A model generated the notes under the pieces. It worked only from the letters and a program-made list of their open reading frames with translations. It made no database searches and had not been told where the DNA came from. From AV69 sp963742315 (GTDB lineage: Bacteria > Verrucomicrobiota > Verrucomicrobiia > Chthoniobacterales > UBA10450), in assembly GCA_963742315.1 (NCBI GenBank), contig CAVULE010000003.1, positions 1 to 64,000 of the forward strand: DNA of 64,000 bases, given 5' to 3'. Shown one piece after another: positions 9,037 to 18,098 of this stretch. Every line of letters begins with the position of its first letter. Within the stretch, counting starts at the first letter, position 1. A program made the position numbers and the translations under genes.

Positions 9037-9888
9037 TCAACCGTCCCCTCTTCGCCGGTTGCGAAGATAGGTGAGGGAAAAGACGGTTGTGCCGGCGCGC
9101 TCGTTAGCGAAAAAAGTCTGATCGCCCCTGGCGAACTGGGGCAGAAAGCTTACGGTTGATTGCGTAAATTCGGTGTTTAGAAGCTCGACGTCGCTAGTGA
9201 CGGGGATCAAATTGTCGGCGCTAGCTGCGATGTTGGTGAGACCCCCGTTTTCTCTTCGCTGGATTGCCTGATTAACGACCGAGTAAACCACGTTAGTGAG
9301 TGCGCCAATCGTAACGGTGGCGCTGCTATTAGTAGTACCTGCCGCGTTCGACATGGTGGCCTGACTGCAACTCCCCGAAATGCAATTGGAAACGCTTTGG
9401 ATGGTGGTACCCGCCGGGATACCGGTGCCAACGACAGATTGTCCGACGTTCGAGTTCGTAAAATGAGAAGAAACCAGCGCAAGCCCAGGACAGGTAAGAT
9501 TAGTAGAGCCTTGCGTTATTGTGACGTTATTCACGGTATTAGCCTGATAATTGGCGACGACTTTGTTCCCCACCAGCGAAAGGGTGGGCGTGGCGCGTGT
9601 CGGCTGGTTGCTGCCATTGTCAACCAGGTAGTTCGGGATGGTACAAGTCACGGTTTGCAGATCTGTGCTGGTGGTGACGATGTATGAGCGTTTCACATCC
9701 CGGCTGAGGAAGTCCATGATCCGCACCTGCTGGACGTGCGAGGCAAAGTAATTATCCACCGCGGTGAAGCTCCGGTGCAGGCAGACCGCCGCAGCCATGA
9801 GCGCCGCCATCATGAGCGCGCCGACGGTGACGGCAAACATCAATTCTATTAAGGTGAAGCCTCGGTCGTGTAGACGAGCAGGCTTCAT
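9037..9888 (-). CDS. Prepilin-type protein, PilW-like
   Basis: The protein has 283 residues. A textbook type III signal, DRGFTLIELMFAVTVGALMM, begins near residue 8: the prepilin peptidase cleaves after Gly, and the Glu at position +5 is present. The following region (LHRSFTAVDNYFASHVQQVR, then MDFLSRDVKRSY) matches PilW-type minor pilins. The C-terminal part is variable and Ser/Thr/Asn rich. It overlaps the upstream pilin-like gene by four bases and is 17 bases from the downstream one, so the three form an operon. The role is probably as a minor pilin of a type IV pilus or a pseudopilin of a secretion system; no assembly ATPase is in this window. Confidence 0.8.
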   Translation of the reverse strand: MKPARLHDRGFTLIELMFAVTVGALMMAALMAAAVCLHRSFTAVDNYFASHVQQVRIMDFLSRDVKRSYIVTTSTDLQTVTCTIPNYLVDNGSNQPTRATPTLSLVGNKVVANYQANTVNNVTITQGSTNLTCPGLALVSSHFTNSNVGQSVVGTGIPAGTTIQSVSNCISGSCSQATMSNAAGTTNSSATVTIGALTNVVYSVVNQAIQRRENGGLTNIAASADNLIPVTSDVELLNTEFTQSTVSFLPQFARGDQTFFANERAGTTVFSLTYLRNRRRGDG

Positions 9889-10449
9889 TTTTTGGTTCCG
9901 GCTGCAATCAGCGTCTCGGTCTCTTCGCTGTGGGGACGAGCACCAAGGGTCCCTGTCCAGGTATATTTCACCTTCACTTTGACCATCGTAATTCCGCTAA
10001 AGTCCGGTGTGGCGGGCGAGGCGCTCGGATAAACAGCCGCGCCTGGCGGGCGCGTGTAGGTGATACTGGGAGTGCCCGCCGGAAGGGGGGTACCACTCGG
10101 GTAGCCGCTGACGGTAACTTCTTCTGTGACCTGAGCAGCGAGATCCGACGAGTTAGAAGGATAAACTAACGAAATCGGCTTCGGTCCCGAGGGCGCAGGG
10201 GTCGGCTGCGGATTCATCATATAGCTTGGTGAAATCGAGATCGCTAAACGCGAGGTTTCTTAAGCCTTCGATGCGGTCCTGAACACCCTGCACGGCTGCC
10301 ACACACTCCTTGCTAGCGTCGATGTAACGCAGGCAAATGGCGTTAACTTCGAAAATCGTCACGAAAAACGCGCCGACAAGAGTGGCGGCGACGAGGGTTT
10401 CAGCGAGCGTGCTGCCGGCCTGAAACTGCGTGGGGCGCGCAAGTATCAT
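9885..10449 (-). pseudogene. PilV-like prepilin, one frame break
   Basis: The first part (10449 to about 10221) encodes a prepilin-like N-terminus: GSTLAETLVAATLVGAFFVT, with Glu after the hydrophobic start as in PilV-type pilins. It runs through DRIEGLRNLAFSDLDFTKLY. At about 10221 the frame shifts by one base and continues as MMNPQPTPAPSGPKPISLVY, then SSDLAAQVTEEVTVSGYPSG and MVKVKVKYTWTGTLG, the usual end of these proteins. Read across the shift, the product is about 187 residues and complete. One extra base near 10221 explains the break. It is the first gene of the pilin-like cluster and overlaps the next by four bases. Sequencing error is the simplest cause. Confidence 0.7.
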
Positions 10450-10622
10450 CTTTCAAAATTTGCAGCAGTCTGTGTGCCCTTTCTCGAATTGTCCCGCAGT
10501 CTTAGGAAGGTGGAGTAATATTTGCGCTTTCCTCGAGAGTCTCCAAGGGAAAACTGGGAATAAACCCATCGGGCAAGGCGACAGGCTCCTCTCTCAAGCC
10601 AGTCCGGCTGCAAAGTTGCGAC

Positions 10623-11432
10623 TCACCGGCCAAACAGGGAAATTTTCGCGTTCTGCGCAGCGAGGATTACATCCTGTTTTTCCAGCAATAGAGTGCGGCT
10701 CGCTTCCAACGCGATCACTCGAACCTTTGCCTCCGCCGCGACCGAAATTGTTTCTCGACCAATGACAGGAACGTCGAAGCGCATGTCTTGATTCGGTTTC
10801 GCGACCTTGATCATAACGGCGCCCCCACGTCCAAGCGCTCCGCCTCGGCGCATTGTCTCATTGGTTCCGTCAAATCCTTCAATCGCCAGGACCGCGCCGT
10901 TTTTTACAATTATCGTTTGTCCGATATCGAGGGCCGCAATTTTCTGTGCGATACCCCAGCCAAGATCGATGTCCAACTTTTCTCGGCGCGATAGTTTTGG
11001 TCCCACGATCAAATCCTTGCCGGCCAGAAAATCTTCCAGAAAAGTAGTCGCTGGTAAGAGCGCGACACCTATTTTCTCGAGCTCGCCGGCGATGGCCCGA
11101 AAGATCGATTCGGCATTGCGTTGTTTCAGCTTCGCCAGCAGCAGTAGGGCGCGCCAGTCGGGATGAAGGTCGAATAGATTTCGCGGCGCGATTTGGCCTG
11201 CCATCATCGCGCTGGTAATCTTAGCATCCCGCAGGGTGCAAAGCATCCGATTCAATTGACCGACGCGCAGCCAGCAAATTTCATCGACGAGCTGACCAAG
11301 TTCCGCTTCGGTCTCCCCTTCGAAAGCAAGGGCCAGAATCTTCCGAACGCCTGCTGCTCGTGCCGCGCGCGCGAGGACCCGCGGGTAAACGCCGTTTCCG
11401 GCGATAATGGCGAGTTGATCGGGCGCGTGCAA
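10623..11432 (-). CDS. lpxI: UDP-2,3-diacylglucosamine pyrophosphatase LpxI
   Basis: The 269-residue protein matches the LpxI (DUF1009) family along its length: LAIIAGNGVYPRVLARAARA at the start, then MMAGQIAPRNLFDLHPDW, GIAQKIAALDIGQTIIVKNG and VLAIEGFDGTNETMRRGGAL. LpxI cleaves UDP-2,3-diacylglucosamine to 2,3-diacylglucosamine-1-phosphate in the lipid A pathway, replacing LpxH. It follows atpC by 18 bases on the same strand and may be read through from the ATP synthase operon. With lpxB at 55.6-56.9 kb it shows the organism makes lipid A. Confidence 0.92.
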   Translation of the reverse strand: MHAPDQLAIIAGNGVYPRVLARAARAAGVRKILALAFEGETEAELGQLVDEICWLRVGQLNRMLCTLRDAKITSAMMAGQIAPRNLFDLHPDWRALLLLAKLKQRNAESIFRAIAGELEKIGVALLPATTFLEDFLAGKDLIVGPKLSRREKLDIDLGWGIAQKIAALDIGQTIIVKNGAVLAIEGFDGTNETMRRGGALGRGGAVMIKVAKPNQDMRFDVPVIGRETISVAAEAKVRVIALEASRTLLLEKQDVILAAQNAKISLFGR

Positions 11433-11450
11433 TTTCGCGCGGAAGAGCAG

Positions 11451-11858
11451 CTAGGAATGCCGCCGGCGTTTTACATGCAATTGCGCAAGCGCTTTTTGTA
11501 GCGATGCCTGAATTGCTGCGACTTCTTCCGCGGTATGATCTTCCTTCATCGCGGCCTGCGCACGAGCAACTGCCTTCTCAGCCGCAGACTCGTCGATTAC
11601 CTGGGCCTCCAAGGCCATATCGGTAAGAACCGAGACACGGTCCGGCGTAATTTCAATAAAACCTTCACCGACAGCCAGCGAAGTGGTTCGTTTGTCCTTT
11701 ACCACGCGCAGCTCCCCCGGTTTTAAAATCGTCAGCACCGGCACGTGCTTCGGATAAACCCCAAGCTCACCTTCCGATCCGGGAAGCGTTACCATCTCTA
11801 CGTCCTCGGAGTAGGCGGTTGTCTCGGGCGTTACGATTTCCAGTCGCAAAGTAGCCAT
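11451..11858 (-). CDS. atpC: ATP synthase epsilon subunit
   Basis: The 135-residue protein has the beta-sandwich N-terminal domain (ATLRLEIVTPETTAYSEDVE, then GSEGELGVYPKHVPVLTILK) and a two-helix C-terminal tail (ARAQAAMKEDHTAEEVAAIQ) that ends in KRRRHS. Epsilon is the central-stalk subunit that couples rotation and can inhibit hydrolysis. Its start touches the last base of the atpD stop, so the two are tightly coupled. It is the last atp gene before lpxI. Confidence 0.95.
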   Translation of the reverse strand: MATLRLEIVTPETTAYSEDVEMVTLPGSEGELGVYPKHVPVLTILKPGELRVVKDKRTTSLAVGEGFIEITPDRVSVLTDMALEAQVIDESAAEKAVARAQAAMKEDHTAEEVAAIQASLQKALAQLHVKRRRHS

Positions 11859-13270
11859 TAACTTTCCTCCTTGATCTGATCAATGCCGCCCTTCATGTAG
11901 AAATTTGTTTCCGGCACGTCGTCGTGTTTGCCTTCGAGAATTTCCTTAAACCCGCGCACGGTCTCCGCAATTGGCACATATTGGCCTTTGGTACCGGTAA
12001 AAACTTCCGCGACGTGGAACGGCTGGCTAAGAAAGCGTTGGATCTTACGCGCACGGTAAACAGTGAGCTTGTCTTCCGGCGACAACTCATCCATGCCCAA
12101 AATAGCGATAATGTCCTGCAAATCTTTGTAGCGTTGTAGCACTTTCTGAACACCACGCGCGACCGCGTAATGGTCTTCACCGACTACTTCTGGCGCCAAG
12201 GCTTTCGACGTAGAAGCAAGCGGATCAACCGCCGGATAAATTCCCAGCTCCGCGATCGCCCGCTCCAGCACAATGGTAGAATCAAGATGCGCAAACGTGT
12301 TCGCCGGCGCCGGATCGGTCAGATCGTCGGCCGGAACGTAAACTGCCTGGACTGAAGTAATCGATCCGTTCTTGGTTGAGGTAATGCGCTCCTGCAAGTC
12401 TCCCATTTCGGCCGCTAGCGTTGGCTGGTAACCGACTGCGCTCGGCGTGCGTCCCAGTAAGGCAGACACTTCCGAGCCTGCTTGAGAGAAGCGAAAGATG
12501 TTATCGATAAACAAAAGCACATCCTGATTTTTTTCGTCGCGGAAATACTCCGTCATGGCGAGAGCAGAGAGGGCAACTCGCAGACGTGCGCCCGGCGGCT
12601 CGTTCATCTGTCCGTAGACCAGCGCCACTTTGGATTTGCTGAGATCCTTTTGATCGATCACGCCCGCTTCGCTCATTTCGACATACAGATCGTTGCCTTC
12701 GCGCGTCCGTTCGCCCACACCACCGAAGACGGAAAATCCTCCATGCCCTTTGGCAATGTTGTTGATCAACTCGAGGATGACGACCGTCTTGCCAACTCCG
12801 GCGCCACCGAATGCGCCTACTTTGCCACCTTTGGTAAACGGGCAGATCAAGTCGATCACTTTAATTCCCGTCTCAAGAACCTGCGCTTTGACGTCTTGAT
12901 CTGTAAGCGACGGCGCGGGCCGATGAATAGGATACCGTTTTGCGAACTTAACCGGGCCTTTGTTATCGACCGGATCGCCGGTAACATTGAAAACGCGTCC
13001 GAGAGTCCCCTCGCCTACTGGCACGGTGATGGGGCCACCGGTGTCGCTTACTTTCATCCCGCGCTTTAGCCCTTCGGTCCCTGACATGGCAATCGACCGG
13101 ACCCAGTTTTCACCGAGATGCTGTTGTACTTCGAGGGTGAGCTTGGTCGGGTTGCCATTGACTTCGTACTCGATTTCGAGCGCGTTGTAGATTTTCGGCA
13201 GCTCCGTTACGTTACCAAATTCCACATCGACCACCGGGCCGATGACCTGAACAATATTTCCCGTATTCAT
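11858..13270 (-). CDS. atpD: ATP synthase beta subunit
   Basis: The 470-residue catalytic subunit of F1 has the usual family length. The P-loop GGAGVGKTVVILELI lies near residues 155-170. The catalytic Glu region (GGVGERTREGNDLYVEM) and the ALLGRTPSAVGYQPTLA segment follow; the DELSED-loop equivalent reads DELSPED. It forms the alpha3-beta3 head with AtpA and makes ATP from ADP and phosphate. It is 15 bases downstream of atpG. Confidence 0.98.
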   Translation of the reverse strand: MNTGNIVQVIGPVVDVEFGNVTELPKIYNALEIEYEVNGNPTKLTLEVQQHLGENWVRSIAMSGTEGLKRGMKVSDTGGPITVPVGEGTLGRVFNVTGDPVDNKGPVKFAKRYPIHRPAPSLTDQDVKAQVLETGIKVIDLICPFTKGGKVGAFGGAGVGKTVVILELINNIAKGHGGFSVFGGVGERTREGNDLYVEMSEAGVIDQKDLSKSKVALVYGQMNEPPGARLRVALSALAMTEYFRDEKNQDVLLFIDNIFRFSQAGSEVSALLGRTPSAVGYQPTLAAEMGDLQERITSTKNGSITSVQAVYVPADDLTDPAPANTFAHLDSTIVLERAIAELGIYPAVDPLASTSKALAPEVVGEDHYAVARGVQKVLQRYKDLQDIIAILGMDELSPEDKLTVYRARKIQRFLSQPFHVAEVFTGTKGQYVPIAETVRGFKEILEGKHDDVPETNFYMKGGIDQIKEES

Positions 13271-13285
13271 AAATCTCGTTAGTTA

Positions 13286-14146
13286 CTAGCCGAGCGCCAT
13301 CTGCGCGGTCGCGATTTCGAGCAACTCGTTCGTAATACTTGCCTGTCGCATTTTGTTATACTCAAGCGTGAGGTCCTTGATGAACTGATGCGCGTTGTCC
13401 GTCGCGTTTTTCATCGCGACCATTCGCGCGCTGTGCTCAGAAGCGCGTGCATCAAGGATCATCTGAAAAATTTGATACTGCAGATAATAAGGCAGCATCA
13501 CTTCCAATACCCCTTCGGCGTTGGGTTCAAAGATATATCCAAGCAAAGGATCATTCGCGGAGGCCGACTCGTTCTTCGGAAGTTCACCGTGTTCAATCGG
13601 CAAAAGCGTCTGCACCGTAGGCCGTTGATTAATCGTATTAATAAAGTGGGTGTAAACCACCGAAACCTTGTCGACTTCTCGAGCGAGAAATTTTTCCGTC
13701 GCGAACCTGGCGATCGGCTTGGTTTCGACAAAGGTGGGCGCGTCCTTCAACTCGAAATCGGCGAGCAACTCGCGTTTTGTCCGCGCCAGGAATTGCCGCG
13801 CCTTTCGACCAACTACGATGTAGCCGGTCCTGCCTGCTTCAAAGCGCGCCGCCTCCCGCAGCAGGTTCGTGTTGAGCGCGCCCGCTAAGCCTTTGTCGGT
13901 GCTGATAACGATGACCAGCTCCTTTTTTACCTCGCGCACCTGGAGCAAGGGGTGAAGTCTGGGATCGGTCCGCTGTTGCAGCGAAACCAAAACCTTGTTC
14001 ATCAACGCCGCATACGGCCGGCCGGCCAGGGCATGCTGCTGGGCTTTGCGCATTTTTGACGCCGCCACCATTTGCATCGCCTTGGTGATCTGTGCGGTAT
14101 TGCGAATCGATTTGATTCGGCGTCGAATGTCCTGGGTGTTGGCCAT
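13286..14146 (-). CDS. atpG: ATP synthase gamma subunit
   Basis: The 286-residue rotor shaft subunit has both conserved ends: ANTQDIRRRIKSIRNTAQIT at the N-terminus and MKNATDNAHQFIKDLTLEYN plus MRQASITNELLEIATAQMAL at the C-terminus. These two long helices form the coiled coil inside the alpha-beta hexamer. It lies between atpA and atpD as in standard bacterial operons. The 106-base gap to atpA holds short direct repeats of ATTGCGGATT but no gene. Confidence 0.97.
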   Translation of the reverse strand: MANTQDIRRRIKSIRNTAQITKAMQMVAASKMRKAQQHALAGRPYAALMNKVLVSLQQRTDPRLHPLLQVREVKKELVIVISTDKGLAGALNTNLLREAARFEAGRTGYIVVGRKARQFLARTKRELLADFELKDAPTFVETKPIARFATEKFLAREVDKVSVVYTHFINTINQRPTVQTLLPIEHGELPKNESASANDPLLGYIFEPNAEGVLEVMLPYYLQYQIFQMILDARASEHSARMVAMKNATDNAHQFIKDLTLEYNKMRQASITNELLEIATAQMALG

Positions 14147-14252
14147 CTACGGATTACTAATTGCGGATTGCAGATTGCGGATTGGCTGGCGACGACGCAC
14201 GCGCACAGCGAATGATTTTTTTTGAAAGCGTAAGCACGTCGTCTGATCCCTG

Positions 14253-15791
14253 TTAACCGACTGGCTTGGTCGCGGTGAACTCTTCCAGTGTTGCCTTGAG
14301 GTTGGCTTCGAGCTCAGCATCGAGCTGCTTTTTCTGGCGGATTGACGCCAGGAGGGATTCCTTACGCGTTTCCAGAAAATCCTGAAGCTTGTTTTGAAAT
14401 TCTTTCACCCGCTCTACCGGCACTGGATCGATGAATCCGTTCTGCATCGCCCACATCACCGCCACCTGCAGCTCCACCGGGATTGGATTATATTGGATCT
14501 GTTTAAACAGTTCGACGATACGCTGCCCGCGATCGAGCCGCGCTTTGGTCGACGCATCCAGATCGGAGCCGAACTGCGCGAACGCGGCCAGCTCACGGAA
14601 CTGCGCCAGGTCGAGCTTCACTTTCCCAGCGACCTGCTTGATCGCTTTAATCTGCGCGGCCGAACCGACCCGGCTGACCGACAAGCCGACCGAAATCGCC
14701 GGTCGCACTCCTTGATAAAAGAGATCAGTCTCGAGATAAATCTGACCGTCGGTGATCGAGATCACATTCGTCGGGATATAAGCGGAGACGTCGCCGGCCT
14801 GCGTTTCGATGATTGGCAGCGCAGTGACCGAGCCACCGCCGTATTCATCGCTGACGCGGGCGGCGCGTTCGAGTAAACGCGAGTGCAAATAGAAAACGTC
14901 GCCCGGGTAAGCCTCGCGGCCGGATGGTCGCTTCAAAACTAACGAGACCTGGCGATAGGCGACAGCGTGTTTCGACAAATCGTCATAGATAATGAGCGCA
15001 TCCATTCCGTTATCCATGAACCACTCCCCCATCGCCGCACCGGCGAACGGGGCGAGATATTGATTGGTCGCGCTGTCGGAAGCCGGCGCGGAAATAATTG
15101 TGGTATAGCGCATCGCATCCTCTTTTTCCAAAACAGCGAGGACGCGGGCGACATTGGAATTTTTCTGTCCAATCGCGACGTAAATGCAATAGAGCGGACG
15201 ATAATCCTGGTTCTTGGAATCCTCCGCCGCTTTGTTCAAACGCGCCTGACTGATGATGGTATCGATGCCGATTGTGGTTTTACCGGTGGCGCGATCGCCG
15301 ATGATTAACTCGCGTTGGCCCCGTCCAATCGGAATCATCGCGTCAATCGCCATGATACCGGTCTGCACCGGTTGACTGACGCTGCGGCGCTTGATCACCC
15401 CGGGGGCAATTTTTTCCAAAGGATAGAATGTTTCCGATTTAACTTCCCCCTTGCCGTCGAGCGGCTCCCCGAGGGTGTTGACCACACGACCGAGCAGCCC
15501 CTTCCCGACGGGGACGGAGAGCAAGCGGCCAGTCGTTTTTGCCTCATCGCCTTCCGATATCTTGGTGGCGTCACCGAGCAAAATCGCACCCACCTCAGTT
15601 TCCTCGAGATTAAGAGCGAGCCCGAAGACGCCGCCGGGAAATTCGATCATCTCGTTTAGCATCACGTCGCTCAATCCTTCGATGCGTGCGACGCCGTCGC
15701 CGGCTTCGCGGACAGTACCGATATTACTCTTGGTGGTCGAGGTTTTCAGTCCCGCGATTTTGGTTTCGATTTCTTCAAGAATGCTGCTCAT
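14253..15791 (-). CDS. atpA: ATP synthase alpha subunit
   Basis: The 512-residue subunit has the normal family length. It shows the P-loop GDRATGKTTIGIDTI near residue 170 and the signature PAISVGLSVSRVGSAAQ containing the key Arg near residue 370. It carries the non-catalytic nucleotide sites and contributes the arginine finger to the beta sites. It follows atpH by 16 bases in the operon. Confidence 0.98.
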   Translation of the reverse strand: MSSILEEIETKIAGLKTSTTKSNIGTVREAGDGVARIEGLSDVMLNEMIEFPGGVFGLALNLEETEVGAILLGDATKISEGDEAKTTGRLLSVPVGKGLLGRVVNTLGEPLDGKGEVKSETFYPLEKIAPGVIKRRSVSQPVQTGIMAIDAMIPIGRGQRELIIGDRATGKTTIGIDTIISQARLNKAAEDSKNQDYRPLYCIYVAIGQKNSNVARVLAVLEKEDAMRYTTIISAPASDSATNQYLAPFAGAAMGEWFMDNGMDALIIYDDLSKHAVAYRQVSLVLKRPSGREAYPGDVFYLHSRLLERAARVSDEYGGGSVTALPIIETQAGDVSAYIPTNVISITDGQIYLETDLFYQGVRPAISVGLSVSRVGSAAQIKAIKQVAGKVKLDLAQFRELAAFAQFGSDLDASTKARLDRGQRIVELFKQIQYNPIPVELQVAVMWAMQNGFIDPVPVERVKEFQNKLQDFLETRKESLLASIRQKKQLDAELEANLKATLEEFTATKPVG

Positions 15792-15807
15792 ATCTCGTTA
15801 GGTAATT

Positions 15808-16200
15808 TCAAAGTTGTTGCTGAAGTCTTTCCAGCCGATTACGGACGCTGCTGTCCCAGACATCGCTCCCGACGCGAATTCGCATCCCGCCAAGCAATGC
15901 CGGGTTGATCGCAAACTCCGTGCTTAAATCGGTGCCGTAGCGCCTCGCCAGATTAAGAGAAATTTGCGAGGCAATCTGCGGTTCCACTGCCGTCGCGGTC
16001 TCGATTCGGGCATGACGCTTCTCTGTCTCGAGGCGAAGCAACCGCTTATAATATTCAAGGATCTTGAGGAAGTTTCGCGGCTTTCTTGTCAAAATGGAAT
16101 CGACCAGCGATGCGATCCGACCACGATCGAGTTGACCATCGGTGAAACTCGCCCGCAACATTTCGCGCGCGATTTGCCTGACTTCCTTTTTAACCTGCAT
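15808..16200 (-). CDS. atpH: ATP synthase delta subunit, short form
   Basis: At 130 residues it is clearly shorter than the usual 170-180 residues of delta/OSCP. The C-terminal connecting region is present (NPALLGGMRIRVGSDVWDSS, then VRNRLERLQQQL), as is a helical part KPRNFLKILEYYKRLLRLET. The N-terminus (MQVKKEVRQIAREMLRASFT) begins where the second half of the usual N-terminal domain would be. Only 16 bases separate it from atpF, so there is no room for a missing front part. It is either a lineage-specific compact form or a reduced stator subunit. Confidence 0.85.
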   Translation of the reverse strand: MQVKKEVRQIAREMLRASFTDGQLDRGRIASLVDSILTRKPRNFLKILEYYKRLLRLETEKRHARIETATAVEPQIASQISLNLARRYGTDLSTEFAINPALLGGMRIRVGSDVWDSSVRNRLERLQQQL

Positions 16201-16216
16201 TGTGCTTGTTTTTGAT

Positions 16217-16757
16217 CTAGGCGGAGAGAGTGCGCGCCGCTTCCTCCTGCAGACGGCGCTGATCGTCCGGCATCAAAACTTTGCCAGTAACTTTCGCCGT
16301 TGTCTCTACTACCAGTCTGCCTAGTTCGCGTTTCAATTGCGTCATCGTGCGCTCGTGTTCAATCACACTGGCTTCGCGGGCCTTGGCCAGGATCTGTTCC
16401 GCCGTCGTGATGGCTTCCTGTTGTTTGCGATCGGCCAGATTCGCGGCGCTGGTGCGCGCTTCCTCGATCATCTTCTGCGCTTCGGCATTGGCTTTCGCCA
16501 GAATCTCGGCGTGACGCTGCTCCGCCTCGACTAGCTGTTGCTTAATCTTCTCCGCATTCAAATGAGCTTGCGCAATTTGTTGCCGGCGTTGCTCGAGCAC
16601 ACCAAGAATTGGTTTGTAGGCAAAGCGCTTCAACAAATAGGCGACGATAATGAAGCTAACTACCTGCGAGAAAGAAGAGCTTGGGATCCCAGCCAAAGGC
16701 TTCTCCTGTCTCCCGCACAGTGTCGCTGAGCTTAGTCGCCAGGAATATCGCATTCAT
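16217..16757 (-). CDS. atpF: ATP synthase b subunit, with apparent frameshift
   Basis: From the ATG at 16757 the frame reads MNAIFLATKLSDTVRETGEA, then FGWDPKLFF, and a stop follows soon after in that frame. Skipping one base near 16672 continues the sense as SQVVSFIIVAYLLKRFAYKP, the membrane helix of subunit b. After it come ILGVLEQRRQQIAQAHLNAE and a long charged coiled coil to the C-terminus. The joined product is about 179 residues, the normal length. A start at 16753 stays open in the second frame but gives an arginine-rich N-terminus unlike subunit b. Since this stator subunit is needed for a working enzyme, one extra base in the TTCTTTCTC stretch is most simply a sequencing error. Confidence 0.85.
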
Positions 16758-16809
16758 AAACTAAAAGTGTCCGCCGGTGCAAACGCATCCACGTGCAATC
16801 TCCTGTCTC

Positions 16810-17022
16810 TTAGTGGACCAGGAAAAGGGCGTAGAAGACGATCGCTTCGGTCAATGCGATCGCGAGAATTGCGTGCACGAGAACGGGCGTGAAGGCTCCG
16901 GGATTCCGCCCAACGGCTGTCGTCATTCCGAGGCCGGTCAGGCCAATGCCGATGCCGACGCCCATTGCGGCGAGGCCGACGTGAATGCTTCCGTTAATTT
17001 CTGCCAGTAGTGGTAGTATCAT
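16810..17022 (-). CDS. atpE: ATP synthase c subunit
   Basis: The 70-residue proteolipid has two membrane helices joined by the polar loop AVGRNPGA. The ion-carrying carboxylate is Glu59 in ILAIALTEAIVFYALF. The glycine-rich first helix reads GVGIGIGLTGLG. The residues after Glu59 (Ala-Ile) and the lack of a Gln in the first helix are unlike sodium-type rings, so it is probably proton-coupled. It lies between atpB and atpF. Confidence 0.95.
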   Translation of the reverse strand: MILPLLAEINGSIHVGLAAMGVGIGIGLTGLGMTTAVGRNPGAFTPVLVHAILAIALTEAIVFYALFLVH

Positions 17023-17071
17023 AGTTTTTCTTGTTAGGTTTTGGGCGATTTACTTTCTGATCGCCGAAATT

Positions 17072-17995
17072 TCAATGCGCTTCCTCCCCGGGACCGTGTG
17101 GCGCAATCAAAAGCGTGAAAATAGCGGTCAATAACATAAAGACCAGGGCCTGGACGAATCCGACCAGGATTTCCAAAAAGTAAAAGGGAATTGGAAGCAA
17201 CCAGGCCAAATACGGGACCATGTGCGACATCACGTCGAGAATACTTTCGCCCGCGTAAATGTTTCCAAACAGACGAAAGCTCAGTGAAATGGGCCGAAAA
17301 AGAATCCCGATGATTTCCAGCCAACCGACCAGGAAGAAGACGACTACCATCAATATTTTGAGGACGCCGGAAGTCTCCCCTTTCGGTCCGAACAGGTGCA
17401 TCAGGAATCCTCCGATACCATTCGCCTGAAGTGCCCAAATAAGCCAGAGAACAAAGAAGATAACGGCCATCGCCGAAGTCATGTTGAGATCGGCGTTGGC
17501 GCCACGGAACAAAGGGCGATCAATTTGAAAGGCGCCAGTCGTCGGATCGACATGTCCCCAACCCACCGTCCCGACTCCCGGAATCAGTCCCGCCCAGTTG
17601 GTGAAGAGAATGAAGATGAAAATGGTGGCGAAGAACCAGAACGTTTTCTGCACCAGCTCCCGTCCGATGATCCCCTCGAGAAAATTATAGAGGCTTTCCA
17701 CCAGCCATTCCCAAAAGTTTTGCACACCGGTCGGGACGGTTTTGATATTTCGGGTGGCGATCTGCGCGAAGAGGATCACCGCCACCGCGACAATCCACGA
17801 GACAAGCATAGAATTTGTAACCGAAAATTTCCCGATCTGAAAAAGAGGCGCCGCCTTGAGGGAGAGCGTTTCGTGTTCGGCTGGTTCGGCTGCCAGCGCC
17901 GCTACCGGCGCGAGCACGGCTCCAATCGCGCAAAGAGCAACTAGCCTGGTTCGAAAAAAATAGCGATGCAAAAACATTGAGTGCGTTTTGAGCAA
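17072..17995 (-). CDS. atpB: ATP synthase a subunit
   Basis: The 307-residue membrane subunit forms the proton half-channels against the c-ring. The essential Arg lies in the segment SLSFRLFGNIYAGESILD. The C-terminal helices (PYLAWLLPIPFYFLEILVGF, then VQALVFMLLTAIFTLLIA) are typical. The first 45 residues (MFLHRYFFRTRLVALCAIGA and onwards, ending ALAAEPAEHE) form a signal-peptide-like extension seen in several phyla. A start at 17977 would be equally good. It is the first gene of the operon atpB-E-F-H-A-G-D-C; no atpI was seen upstream. Confidence 0.95.
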   Translation of the reverse strand: MLKTHSMFLHRYFFRTRLVALCAIGAVLAPVAALAAEPAEHETLSLKAAPLFQIGKFSVTNSMLVSWIVAVAVILFAQIATRNIKTVPTGVQNFWEWLVESLYNFLEGIIGRELVQKTFWFFATIFIFILFTNWAGLIPGVGTVGWGHVDPTTGAFQIDRPLFRGANADLNMTSAMAVIFFVLWLIWALQANGIGGFLMHLFGPKGETSGVLKILMVVVFFLVGWLEIIGILFRPISLSFRLFGNIYAGESILDVMSHMVPYLAWLLPIPFYFLEILVGFVQALVFMLLTAIFTLLIAPHGPGEEAH

Positions 17996-18098
17996 ACGAA
18001 AACCCGATTTGCCTGGAGGGGGACCAGCCTGACGGTCCCGCGCTCGACCCTGGGGCGCTTGCCGCGCTTATGAAAGCCTCTTTTCCGCGGATGACAAG

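Noticed and set aside
16217..16757. Programmed frameshifting in atpF
   Set aside because: No slippery heptamer with a downstream structure was recognised, and similar breaks occur in unrelated genes, so error is simpler.
16810..17022. Sodium-specific c-ring
   Set aside because: The helix 1 Gln and the Glu-Ser/Thr pattern of sodium rings are absent.
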